A stretch of DNA of 64,000 nucleotides from contig OX104112.1 in assembly GCA_944474755.1 (NCBI GenBank), positions 52,588,774 to 52,652,773 on the forward strand, given 5' to 3'. Made by a program: the position numbers and the translations under genes. Positions 10,101 through 19,289 of the stretch are shown here, one piece after another. The notes under the pieces were generated by a model, which was given only the letters and a program-made list of their open reading frames with translations, was not told the origin of the DNA and ran no database searches. Within the stretch, counting starts at the first letter, position 1. The number at the start of each line of letters is the position of its first letter. This DNA is from Limnoperna fortunei (lineage: Eukaryota > Mollusca > Bivalvia > Mytilida > Modiolidae).

Positions 10101-12314
10101 TCAGATTAGAACGTGGACTTATTCAGGTCCTTTCGTTTGTGACAAGCATTTAAAAATTGAAATATTCTACAACGGTTTATTGAGTGGAGAGGTCCTGAGT
10201 CAGACACGATAAAACATTTTTTGGATACCTCAAGACAAGTCCAAATGTATTTTGAACTTTTAATAACTGAGCTTAGACAACAAAACTGTTTGTATAGATG
10301 ACTTCTTTGTTCGTTTAATTGGACTTTCTAATTACACCTCCGACAACTGTATTATAATTTTGTTTCTGTTGTACCTTTTAAATAGGGAATTTTGACTCAA
10401 GATTATGTGATTGAGATAAAAATAATGCCTTGGAATTCAAACGATCCCAGAAACCAGGATTCCGGGTGTGGCTCTTTAATCAAACTTCATCCACTACATG
10501 AAGATGAAGAGGGTTCCGTTTATTTTAGAAGACAGGCCAGTTTGGTAAAGGTACATGTAAAAAGGCACACACACTATTTCCCGAGCAAAAGCATATGACA
10601 AATAAATCTTGTTATTAATATGAAAGCCTGCCATGCTAAAGTTACATATGTCACTTTTGCTCATAGTTTCACCATAAACACTCAAGGTGGTTTTATTAGA
10701 ACTAGCCCACATTTTTAAATTTAAAAACAAAATTGAATGTGCAATCATAGAAAGGTACATTGTCATTATTAGGTCTTTTAACATTGTTTGATGTCATTAT
10801 TAGGTCTTTAACAATACTTGTCAAATAGGCTGATATTGCGTGTATCGAAACAGTATGACCAGGGTTTGATTTTGAATTGATTTGAATGTTGTTTTAACAC
10901 CACTTTCAGCAATTTTTCAACTATATCATAGCGTCCACTTTATATTGTCGGAGTAAGCTGGAGTACCATTAGAAAACCCCCGATATGCGGTAGGAAGACA
11001 AGGGTTTGACAAGCCTATGTTTATAAACGTTTGTTGAAAATATATATATATTGATATTAACACACAGAATTTTCAAATAAAATTAAAAATTTAATTTTAC
11101 TATGGGTTTGATATAGATATATCTAAATATCTTACAATTTTTTAGACAGATTTGATTTTCTCATCACTTGGCATACGTTGTTGTTGGCCAAAAAAGTTTT
11201 ACATTGTAATCCTGTTTTCTAAAACCCCTTTGACCCATTGGAACCAAACTTGACAGGAATGTTTATTATGTGGGTTTTAACAAATTTAATGTCTTTGGTG
11301 CTGATCACATATTCATCATGAGTACAAGGGCATTTTGATTGGCTAAAATTATAAAATCTTGATCTCACTAATCAATTGACCAATTTATTTGTAATACATG
11401 TGTTGTGCAAATGACCTCAGATGGTCCTCTGCAAACATGTTTTTTTTCTGATCCTAAATCTACATGTAAGATGGCCGCCACTGTGGAACAATGCTTATTA
11501 TAGCTTCTATATGGACCTTTTCAGAAACCGTTCGACACCATTGAACCAAAGTATGCCCAAATATAACCTGGATGGTTCTCTTATTATGTTGAGTTTTTTC
11601 AGCTTAATGGAAATTCAACATGGCTGCCAAGGCTGCTTATCAATTCTGATTGGGTGAAATTTTAAAATTAGTTTTACAACAAATATCTAACATGTCTAAT
11701 TTTTGATAGTATGATTATGTTTCATACAGGCATCTGTTATTCACGTTTTTGTTTAAGTGTGTTCATTATTTCATACATCTGCTTTGTATTCGACTTTCTC
11801 CTTTACGCAGGGTTCAATTTGGTCAAAGTACATAAAAAGATTAAACACAATTTTATTTATTTTGCAGTATTCTATGGCAGAATTGTGTGAGCTAACCAGA
11901 CAAGAGGCTAGAGAAAAACTAGAGGAAGAAATTGAGAGGTATCTATATGTATTCATATTTCATTTTTGGAAATCTAAGAGCACATGGATACTATGTACGT
12001 GGACACTCGATAAATTTGAATCTGTAGATATTGAGGTTTGTAGAATTAAAATAAATGTTTAGACTTTGTTGTGACTGCAATTTTGAAAAGTAAACTTAAA
12101 TCAATTTTGTTGGCAAAAATTCCATTGCAAAATATAAAATCTAACGATGCCTGTTGCTATGGTACTAGCATATCAAAACCATTTATTTAATATTATCTAA
12201 GGCAACATTATAAACACATAAGAAAAACATCTTTCGTTCATTTTGTGATTTATCATGTAGAAGTTATTCTTTAGATTAAAAGACCAAATCAAAGCAACAG
12301 AGCAAACAGCTTAG
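957..12314 (+). CDS. Schlafen-like (AlbA_2) protein gene, SLFNL1-type, 7 exons (5' end uncertain)
   Basis: Joined exons: 957-1151, 2170-2269, 8861-9009, 9761-9857, 10386-10550, 11868-11938, 12275-12314. All have GT-AG borders and phases that fit. From the ATG at 979 they give 795 bases, that is 264 residues plus TAG. Order of features: an EFKGHRN motif (about residues 29-35), the AlbA_2-type core LNTGKGGTVFLGIVDSGYVRG (NTxGGT-LxGVxDxG pattern, about 65-85), a KITFVPVL strand, a Cys/His-rich HRYCWCDKD segment, GSVYFRR, and a short C-terminal coiled coil (REKLEEEIERLKDQ) ending ATEQTA. This order is that of vertebrate SLFNL1: GGxLLVGVEDSG, then a VFLRR motif, then a coiled coil. AlbA_2 is the RNA-binding or RNase fold of Schlafens. 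The biochemical role here is unknown. An in-frame stretch continues upstream of 979 to an AG at 956, so a further 5' exon, perhaps outside the window, is possible. No other family fits better. Confidence 0.8.
1191..1429 (-). mobile_element. tRNA-derived SINE with 10-bp target-site duplication
   Basis: On the minus strand it runs from a decayed tRNA-like head to a (CAAA)n tail. It is flanked by CTTGTTATTG at 1181-1190 and 1430-1439. It lies in the first intron of the Schlafen-like gene. The family consensus (best copy 16178-16442) has a type II tRNA-like head with A box GGCCGAGTGGTTAAGG and B box GGGTTCGATTCTC, then a body ending in GTGGCGTTAAACACC. Confidence 0.85.
1480..1725. repeat. interspersed repeat beginning with TACCCCCCGCAA hairpin
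   Basis: It starts with a strong stem (ACCCCCCGCAA / TTGCTTGGGGGGT, 1492-1517), followed by low-complexity text (ATCTCCTCCTAAACTGCTTG). Elements with this head are abundant in bivalve genomes as I recall them. It has no coding capacity. The 3' border is a guess. Confidence 0.5.
1925..1951. repeat. (TCAA)n microsatellite
   Basis: About six perfect ATCA/TCAA units, directly visible. Confidence 0.9.
2170..2269 (+). CDS. Schlafen-like gene, exon 2
   Basis: Acceptor TTTTTCAG at 2162-2169 and donor CAA|GTATGT at 2270. The split AG+A codon keeps the frame. It encodes the AlbA_2 signature NTGKGGTVFLGIVDSG. Confidence 0.85.
2728..3004 (-). mobile_element. tRNA-derived SINE
   Basis: Near full length in minus orientation. 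The TTTGTTTG tail is at low coordinates, then the AACGCC..TTTCAGCAA body. The B box (GAGAATCGAACCC on the plus strand) and the A-box complement lie near 2915-3000. It is in intron 2 of the Schlafen-like gene. Confidence 0.85.
3132..3388 (-). mobile_element. tRNA-derived SINE, diverged
   Basis: Second minus-strand copy 130 bp after the previous one, with the same body and a degraded B box (GAGACTTGAACAC). Its separate tail shows an independent insertion rather than one split copy. Confidence 0.8.
3878..4568. mobile_element. non-autonomous element with AGCTCACC...GGTGAGCAT ends, copy 1
   Basis: It begins with a hairpin (AGCTCACC / GGTGAGCT, 3880-3904) and ends with GGTGAGCATTACAGGCAGCCTCTAG (4542-4566). 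The same end is seen at 8296-8327. The inside is A/T-rich with no ORF. Its class is not certain. The layout resembles bivalve pearl/Helitron-like non-autonomous repeats (family knowledge, not tested). Confidence 0.55.
5791..5848. repeat. imperfect inverted repeat (hairpin)
   Basis: Arms of about 27 bases (GTGACC..TATTTTATCC and GGATAAAATA..GGTCAC) surround a 9-base loop. It lies in intron 2 of the Schlafen-like gene. Confidence 0.6.
6410..8330. mobile_element. element with GGTGAGCG...CCTCTAGTTT end carrying a satellite core, copy 2
   Basis: The right end (8296-8329) matches that of the element at 3878-4568. Most of the inside is a tandem array of about 165-bp units (listed separately). The left end is unclear. 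Bivalve pearl-type elements are described as carrying a core of satellite-like tandem repeats of roughly this size, which fits, but the assignment is an inference. Confidence 0.55.
6680..8240. repeat. tandem array, about 165-bp unit, 9 or more copies, dimeric higher order
   Basis: The marker ACTCCTTATA recurs at about 6840, 7004, 7169, 7334, 7498, 7662, 7828, 7992 and 8156, a step of 164-166 bp. Units at 7169 and 7498 share TATTAGTTATTGCCCATAA and AATTGCACAAATG-type variants. Units at 7004, 7334 and 7662 share TAGGAGTTATTG and TAGCAAAAATG. The central part is therefore an A-B-A-B-A array of about 329-bp dimers. Outer units are more diverged. Confidence 0.9.
8861..9009 (+). CDS. Schlafen-like gene, exon 3
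   Basis: Acceptor TTGTAAG at 8854-8860 and donor GGAAG|GTACAC at 9010. It enters in phase 0 and leaves in phase 2. It encodes a helix (SLDDLMSRY), then the strand KITFVPVLDM. The 6.6-kb intron before it holds SINEs and two elements with AGCTCACC ends. Confidence 0.85.
9308..9726 (+). mobile_element. retrozyme-like repeat unit with hammerhead motif and terminal direct repeats
   Basis: Two copies of about 40 bp (core GTTAACCTTGGTATCTTTGA) lie at 9308-9347 and 9686-9726, 379 bp apart. Between them are a strong hairpin region (GCTGGTG..CACCAGC, about 9373-9413), a TATAACGTTTTGGAATTTTGG block, and a hammerhead motif ending just before the second direct repeat. Small non-autonomous retroelements with hammerheads and direct terminal repeats (retrozymes), and Penelope-like elements with hammerheads, are known in animals including bivalves. 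No ORF is present. It lies in the intron before exon 4 of the Schlafen-like gene, sense to it. Confidence 0.75.
9641..9682 (+). ncRNA. hammerhead ribozyme motif, conserved core intact
   Basis: Read directly: CTGATGA at 9646-9652; stem II GTCT 9653-9656 pairs AGAC 9662-9665 around loop TGATT; GAAA at 9666-9669; stem III CGC/GCG at 9670-9675 with no loop; then T9676-C9677, the expected UH cleavage site. The base of stem I is CCA 9643-9645 with TGG 9678-9680. All catalytic-core positions match the type I hammerhead consensus. A minimal stem III is typical of short metazoan hammerheads, which cleave best in tandem transcripts. Confidence 0.85.
9761..9857 (+). CDS. Schlafen-like gene, exon 4
   Basis: Acceptor GTTTTCAG at 9753-9760 and donor TGT|GTAAGT at 9858. 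AG+A restores the codon from exon 3. It encodes the Cys/His-rich segment HRYCWCDKDVVAKFNC. A hammerhead repeat unit ends 34 bp before the acceptor. Confidence 0.85.
10386..10550 (+). CDS. Schlafen-like gene, exon 5
   Basis: Acceptor TTTTAAATAG at 10376-10385 and donor AAAG|GTACAT at 10551, phase 0 at both ends. It encodes DYVIEIKIMPW, then GSVYFRRQASLVK, the strand pair matching the VFLRR region of SLFNL1. A second GT at 10545 would break the frame. Confidence 0.85.
10870..11000 (-). mobile_element. 5'-truncated tRNA-derived SINE with target-site duplication
   Basis: Only the 3' body is present (AACACCACTTTCAGCAATTTT to CGGTAGGAAGAC). It is flanked by AGGGTTTGA at 10861-10869 and 11001-11009, so truncation happened on insertion. 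It lies in the intron before exon 6 of the Schlafen-like gene. Confidence 0.75.
11868..11938 (+). CDS. Schlafen-like gene, exon 6 (coiled coil)
   Basis: Strong acceptor TTTTATTTATTTTGCAG ending at 11867 and donor GAGAG|GTATCT at 11939. It encodes YSMAELCELTRQEAREKLEE, a charged helix. Confidence 0.85.
12275..12314 (+). CDS. Schlafen-like gene, last coding exon
   Basis: Acceptor ATTCTTTAG at 12266-12274. AG+A restores Arg, followed by LKDQIKATEQTA and TAG at 12312-12314. A possible polyadenylation signal AATAAA lies at 12816-12821, about 500 bp on. This exon is only 40 bp and easy to miss. Confidence 0.75.
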
Positions 12315-14605
12315 ATACTGAGACGGATGTGAACAAGATGTCCTTTTAAAAGTCAAGGGTTCACCCAGAACATTGTACGGATTTATGTTGAAAGGCACGA
12401 TGGCAGTATATGAAGAATATGTTGATAGTTGCAGACCAAAGTTTTATTATAAGGGATAGTGGACACAGATTATCCGAGAATCAGTTTCATCTAACAGAGA
12501 AACTAACACTGTTTATCATACTACGTTGTACATATGCATGCAAGGTTAAGATCATCCAAGTTTTAGATATCTCCTTTCACAAATGTTCAAGGGTAACATT
12601 AGGGACCAAGTAACATTTTTAAGATATGTTTTTTACGTTAATCTTAAACGTCTTCAAACAACCTTCTAAACTTTAGATTGTATTTGTTGTAATACTAGCC
12701 TAGAAAAATACAGTAACTGGACTTTCGAATGTTGTAATACTAACTAAGAACATTATGACTTTTTACTAACCATGCACGACTGTATGTAACATAGGTTTAT
12801 GTGGCATTGCAAAAAAATAAATGTTCAAATGCGCAGCTAATTTCTTTTGTATAAAGACACTAATTCCAGCCAACCATTTTGCCAGTGTTGCATGCTCTCT
12901 GCATAGAAAACATCTAACTTGAAAAGATATAGACATTGTTTAAACAATTGAATATTTGTAATCCTCAGATTTTTCTGTTCCAAATGTTTAGATGGCAGTA
13001 TGGGATTTGTCCTAACCTGTGGACTTTGATAAAGCTATCTAACATTTGAGTTATTTTATCGTCTAAGATTTTTAATTTGAATGCCTCTATCAAAGTTGAT
13101 TTTTGAGCCAACAGGAGTTTTTTGTAATTAATTTATCTTTGATGCCTTTTATATTGTTTGATTATTCTTTTTCTGAATTTTGTGAATGATATAGAATATA
13201 GAACAACAATTTAAACATGTTAGCAATAATATATAGATGTTAGCTTGACTACTAAAGCAGGGTTCAGTTTTATACAATATTTTATTCACAAGTAGTATCT
13301 AACTCATGAAAGACAAATGTCTTTGTTTAAAAATAAAATCATATTATATATGACTTTTGCTTGTTAATACAAATAATGATTTATATGTAGAAGAAAAATT
13401 ACCTAACGCAAAGCCTCTTGAAAAAAATGTTAAAGACTTCGTTCAGTGTTCAAGGTTCACATTTAAATCATAGTGTGTAGTTCTGCTATAACTGTGTGTG
13501 CTGATACACATACTACCAATTTATGAGCAATTGGTTTACATGAAGTTTTTGTGTCACATGTAATGACATGTTTGTCAGAAAATTCGATCTTACTGTTAGT
13601 TAGGGTATACAAGTTCCATGAATGTCAGGATGCTGTGTCACGACTCCTTGACTCGATCACCATTTATTAGAAAAAAAGGAAATTGAACACAACTGACATG
13701 TATTGTTTGTTCATGTACATTTTGGCTGCATTTTTTACTCACATTCACAATATGACTTATCCACGGACAAAATAAACTTTTTTTTTCTAAACAAAAAAAA
13801 GGCAAATCACTGCGATTACAACAAGACTAGTGTATATTTCTAACAATGTTAGAGTATTGTTTGATGTTGTATAGAAAATTCTGCCTTTTTAGGATTTATT
13901 TGGCGCGTATTAGTATAATAATAAGACGTCACAATCAGCTGAAAATAGTTTTGAAAAATATTGACCAATCAGACCATTTTGATTATATGTTTTGACTTTT
14001 GCACATTAAAAATACCACAATTTTATTATAAACCAATTTTAAAAATATTGTAATTGCATGACAAGGAAACAGTATTGTGTTTTCAAAAAATAAGGCACTT
14101 GCATTTTGTATTCATTAGGTGACAGGGGAAATAATTCTAGCATTTTCCTGTTCCCTAAACCCAATAAAAACTATTAGCTGTATTTTTCAATGACACACTA
14201 ATGTTGTATATTTAGTTTTGTCAATATCCAATGGTATATGAACGAAAACATTACTCATAAGTGATATTTAATACCGTTTTAAGATACATATGTTCGTATG
14301 ATCAATACAAATAATAACAATACGTTAAAAGAAAAAAAAATTACATCAAACACCTTTATTTTATATATAATAATAAATGATCAGTAATTCACATAAAATC
14401 TAAAATTATGTGGTAGACCTTTTAAAAATCCCAACAAGTTGTGGAATAAAGAAATACATTTCAAGAAAGTTGTAATATTGTGTATATTGTATCATACAAA
14501 TAGTAGAAATGTATCAGAAGTTAAGTAAGTAAAAAAAAAAGAAAATGTAAATATTATTTCTTTTATGTTTATGATTGCTTGTTTGTTTTGAGCCGGCAGA
14601 AAAGA
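12315..14605. other. 3' flank of the Schlafen-like gene, no gene seen
   Basis: Probable 3' UTR up to about 12840, then A/T-rich sequence with no ORF of note and no repeat that I recognise. Confidence 0.5.
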
Positions 14606-14620
14606 GATAAAAGATATAGA

Positions 14621-14877
14621 TGTTTTGTTTGTTTGGTTGATGGTGTTTCAGCAATTTTTCAGCTATATCATGGCGTTCCGTTTTTTATTGGGGGAGGAAG
14701 CCGGAGTACCTGGAGAAAACCCCGACCTGCGGTAGGAAAACTTGCACTCCTTGTCAATTAAGATTAGAGTAGAGTACACCCTGCCTGCAGTGAGAATCGA
14801 ACCAATCTCAGTGTTGACAGACCACGTGATCAATAGTAGACACACTACCTTGACCACTCGGCCACCGAGGCCCCTTT
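14621..14877 (-). mobile_element. tRNA-derived SINE with 12-bp target-site duplication
   Basis: Full-length minus copy flanked by a perfect AAAAGATATAGA at 14609-14620 and 14878-14889. The head (GGCCACCGAGGCCCC complement) is intact and the B box is partly lost. Confidence 0.9.
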
Positions 14878-15299
14878 AAAAGATATAGAAGTATAAGTTG
14901 AACAGTAGTAAATATGTAGCAAGTACGGTTAACAAGATTGGATCCTGTTTGAGACAGTGGTGAAAAAGTATATTCAATTTCTTCTATCAGCAGCGGCTTG
15001 TCAGATATTGGAAGATGATATGCTTGTAAGAATATAATATTTTTACATTTAATGCATTATAAAATGAATAAAATTATGTTCATCTCAAAATGTTAAAACT
15101 AGTGACAAAATTGGTCACGGAGATCTATGGCCAAATGCAATATCTTTATAGGATAATACATTGGGGTGATTGATTATTGAAAATATGATCACAAGTGCCA
15201 ACAAACGCTTATGATTATACGAGTGCGCGGAACTTATTTACTGCACGAGTTTAGTGTAGTGCGTTTGATTACACGAGTTATCATATTATTTATGTTCCC

Positions 15300-15600
15300 T
15301 GCGCCCAATTGTTAATACCTGTTAAGAAAACAGCAAAGAAAACCGACCGAACAACATAAGCAAAAAGCCATGGTACAGTTACCAATCCGCATACAAGACA
15401 AGCACAACACAAAAACATAAAACACAGAAAGAGAGTAACCCGAACTCAATAAAAACCTTAAAAACCATGGGTGCACTCAGGTGCTTTGGACGAGTAAGCA
15501 GTGCCCGCATCTAATTAGACACCTGTCGAGTTACTCACTGCCATGTCCAAGGAAAAGTCAAATCAATTAATAGGAAACACTACCTATGACTCGGCGAAAA
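15300..15600 (+). repeat. interspersed repeat, family shared with 54487-54745
   Basis: The blocks AACCTTAAAAACCATG, CAGGTGCTTTGGACGAGTAA, CTAATTAGACACCTGTCGAG and CACTACCTATGACTC recur in complementary form at 54487-54745. An end block (GACATTCGGCTCTTAATGTTCGATC) also appears near 8379-8404. Non-coding. Its class is not recognised. Confidence 0.55.
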
Positions 15601-15860
15601 CGTCAGATCGTATATGATAAACTTATTTACCATAACGATCAATTAACTCATGGTGACGAACATAGAACTTCTGGAGAGATAACATCAATCTAGGTACACC
15701 AAATCCTTGTTTGAGTAGATTAGCAGTCAATATCAGTGGTCGGTCTAGAAAATCGGAATATCGATCGCAGGATCCAGAATAACGTATAAGTTGTGAAATG
15801 TACACGTCATACGCTGGAGCTGCTGAAATGTTGCTGTCTATGAACGGGAAGTTGACAATT
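15590..15860 (-). pseudogene. retroelement reverse-transcriptase C-terminal fragment
   Basis: The minus frame reads FPIVNFPFIDSNI, then VYISQLIRYSGSC, FLDRPL, LKQGF and LQKFYVRHHELIDRYG. This block is characteristic of a family of RT-domain proteins multiplied in bivalves, tunicates and amphioxus. In-frame stops lie on both sides, so it is a dead fragment. The exact clade cannot be assigned from this piece. Confidence 0.6.
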
Positions 15861-16177
15861 GGAAATTAATATTGATCAATCTTTTGGTCAAATTTTAATG
15901 ATTTATCCTAAATGGATGGACGGCGAATGAATATATGCACAAGTGAAATTGGGCTTGAAACAACTCAAAGAGTGAATTAGTGGGATTTCGGTGACGGGAG
16001 ACAACTCGATAGTTATCTAATGTTAATCAGTGTTATCGAAGTAGGCAAATAACAAAAACTAGGACCGTTTTACCTGTATTGGACATGACTGCATAAGATG
16101 ATTCAACGCAGCAGTGACAATATGGCCTTTGACCTATATTTTAGTAAAAGCAAAATAGTCTTCACTACACTAATTGT

Positions 16178-16442
16178 TGGGGGCCTCGGTGGCCGAGTGG
16201 TAAAGGTAGTTCGTCTACTATTGATCACGTGGTCTGTCAACACAGATTGCGGGTTCGATTCTCACTGCAGGCAGGGTGTACTCGACTCCAATCTTAATTG
16301 ACAAGGATTGCCAGTTTTCCTACCGCAGGTCGGGGGTTCTCTCCGGGTACTCCGGCTTCCTCCCATAATAAAAACTGGACGGCATGAAATAGCTGAAAAA
16401 TTGCTTAAAGTGGCGTTAAAACACCATTCAAACAAACAAAAA
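16178..16442 (+). mobile_element. tRNA-derived SINE, best full-length copy, 11-bp target-site duplication
   Basis: Starts GGGGGCCTCGGTGGCCGAGT (A box), has a B box GCGGGTTCGATTCTC at about 16248-16262, and ends with CAAACAAACAAA. It is flanked by ACACTAATTGT at 16167-16177 and 16443-16453. The head looks like a type II (Leu/Ser-like) tRNA. This is the reference copy for the family in this window. Confidence 0.93.
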
Positions 16443-17123
16443 ACACTAATTGTCTTGAAAAAAAAAACATTCCCTTTTATATACAACCACCGGAATCCAT
16501 GTACAAATTCCGTATACAAAAATAACAACATAACACAAACATAGTTTGGCTACTAGCTGTAGCTGCTGTATGCATACTGTGAACAGTCGATTTTAATAAT
16601 TACATTAATATATAAAAATTACATACTTTTTATTGTTCAAGTGCCAATAGAACAACAAAATATATACTCGTACAAAATGTTCTGTGTCCGGCCAGGAAAA
16701 AACCACAGTTTGGAAACCTGTGTCCATTTGCCAGTGCCAGGCAAAAAAAAAGTGTTTGACCTCACTTTTAAAAATATATAATTGGATGTGTCCGCAGCAG
16801 TAGTCGATGTAGAACTGATAAAAATTCTTGCAGTAGTGCACCTTTTTTGACCTTAATTATTCCCGCTTAAAACCTCAAAACCATCCGTGCATAAAAACAC
16901 TCATACAAAACTACATTACTTACGGACATAGCCGAGAAGACAATTAATTCCAGCTACAATACGTGATGCGAAAATTATTTAGTATAGTAAGTGGAAACAG
17001 CTCATTAACTTAATATACCGCACATAAAACATCTTAATGTGGTTGATTGTCGGTGGCGTTACTGGACACTTGGAGCAGTGCACGCTGAGATGACAGTTAC
17101 ATAAATTCCGCATCACAACTCGA

Positions 17124-17250
17124 CTCTACGCAATCTAATTAAAATAAATCTTTCCTCCCCGTAATTTGCTATGGTCGCTGCGTGTAGAGACCTTTCAAAA
17201 AGAGGGGAGCAATTGAGTGATTTAATTTTAATTAGACTGGACGCTACGCT
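17124..17250. mobile_element. small MITE with AATCTAATTAAAAT ends
   Basis: Inverted arms CTACGCAATCTAATTAAAA (about 17126) and TTTTAATTAGAC..GCTAC (about 17226-17249) enclose about 50 bp. The same terminal block is seen at 35296-35682 and in one arm at 28119-28205. Confidence 0.55.
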
Positions 17251-17796
17251 GTGATGTTCACAAATGTCTCAACATGATGCAGGTAGTTGTATCTATATGT
17301 CATTTGAGTATAGATTTCTTATCGCTGATAGTGTTGTAGTAATGTTTATTAATGTTAAAATGAACATTGATGTTGTTGTTTTTATTCTAATAACTGCAAT
17401 GATTTTCAGCAAAAACTTTATCATTGATAACTGTTTGGCAATTCTTATTCAAAAATAAGAAATGTTTGTTTTATAATTTGGATCATTTTCTGTTAGAACA
17501 ACAAGATCGTCAACAAGTGGATTCAGAAAGCCATTCGAGAAAAAAAAGAAAGGACATGCATTTGATAATACATATTAAATAGCATTTAATAAAATCATTC
17601 TAATTTATAAAAATTTTAATTTCCAATTTTAAACTGTAGTGCGACTTTGATCAAGGTAGGGATGTTTTTGCACGGGTAAATTTTACGGTGGGTCGAATTT
17701 GGTAAATGTGGGTGGGGTATTCAAAATAATAAATCACATCAACAGTTATGGATAATTATCCGCTCTGGGTAAACAGTAGTTGTATTGGTTTTAAGA

Positions 17797-19283
17797 CCAA
17801 TTATCCCTAAGCACCAAAATAACAGGGACATGACATGTCTCAGATTTTGTTGATTTTAATTTCATCAGTTGAAATTGACCATTGGATCATAAAAATGATG
17901 ACTGTTTGTTATGATTGACCACGGTTGCCATGGTAACTGAGGCGGTAATTTTTTATCATTTCTCATACTGCGAATTAGCCTATATTCAGTTCCCAATTTG
18001 TTATTCAAAAATCAATGCATATTAAATATAACGTTTTATTTGTTTAATTCAATACCTCATTGACAATATTCAAAACAGTTTCAAGACTAACATAAATGTG
18101 TAGTCAGAACGAGGCTATCGAATATGTCAAGAAATCATGCATTTTCTCTGGAATTTTTTTACCAAAAAATTACCATTTTTGCCACTTTACTGACTTCATT
18201 TTCAGAAAATGCACCAATCAAAAATACTCATCATGAATATAATTACATAAATTGATGATTAATATTCAAAACTTATAAAAATCTCAATGGGGTAACAAAA
18301 GATGTCTATAGAAAACACTGTCAAAGATGGTTACCATGGTAACTTGTGAAAAAAAGCCATTTTTGTATTGTTCAATATTTCCATGAAACTACTGTTTCTC
18401 ATAGGAATAAATTAAATCATCTTTAATTATTATTTTTAACAGACATACTATAAACTTAAAATGACATTGAAATCATTTCAGGGTACAGTGTCTCAAGGTC
18501 AAGGTCAACTAAAAATTGAGCTTTCAAATATGAAAATCTCGAAGCAAACTCAATTTTAAGTGACCTTGAGAACAACACAAGTGACCTTGAAAGTTTTCTA
18601 AGGTCATACTATGTTGAAAAGATCCTTTTAGGTACATATGATGACAACAATTGTTATCTTGGCTCATATTAGAAGTATGGTCATACATGTATTTAAATAT
18701 CGAAAAATTGCCGTTTTTGTTTTATTACCATGGTAACCAACTTTAACAGTGTTTTTTCTAGACATCTTTTGTTACCCCATTGAGATTTTAAAATGTTTGA
18801 ATATTAATCATTAATCTTTGTAATTATATTCATGATGAGTATTTGTGATTGGTGCATTTTCTGAAAATGGAGTCAGAAAAGTGTCAAAAATGGTAATATT
18901 TTTTACCAAAAATTATAGAGAATAATGCACTATTTCTCTATGTGTTCAATAGTCTCAGTCTAATCACACATATATGTAAAGTGTTGTAACTGTTTTGAAT
19001 ATTGTTAATGAGATATTGAATTAAGCAAATAAAGAAATTCTATTGAATATGAATCGATTTTCCCCTGAAAAATTGGGATTTGAATATTGACCTTTTCATT
19101 GTATTTTAATCGTTCCAAAATGGCCATTACCGTTACCATGGCAAACGAGGTCAAATTATAACAAACAATCATTATTTTGTGATCCAATGGTCAATTTCAA
19201 CTTATAAAATGAAAAACAGCAAAATCTGAGACATGTCATGTCTCACCCTATATGGAAATCCTTTGATCCTTATGGAGAATTGG
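17797..19283. repeat. 1.5-kb inverted repeat (foldback element)
   Basis: The left arm is about 17797-18365 and the right arm about 18700-19283, with a spacer of about 335 bp. Matching landmarks in opposite orientation are: ACATGACATGTCTCAG (17829; right arm 19227-19242), TTGACCATTGGATCA (17876; complement at 19181), GGTGCATTTTCTGAAAATG (left-arm complement near 18197; right arm 18851), GGTAACAAAAGATGTC (18291; complement near 18765) and TTACCATGGTAA. Arms look roughly 80% alike. No ORF. It may be a MITE or foldback transposon. Terminal motifs are not recognised. Confidence 0.85.
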
Positions 19284-19289
19284 TGTTAA

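Noticed and set aside
16178..16262. Functional tRNA gene in the SINE head
   Set aside because: A and B boxes are good, but anticodon and acceptor stems do not close and the unit continues into a SINE body with tail and target duplication.
18484..18610. Nuclear-receptor response elements (AAGGTCA repeats)
   Set aside because: The hexamers lie in the spacer of an inverted repeat with no nearby gene; probably chance in low-complexity sequence.
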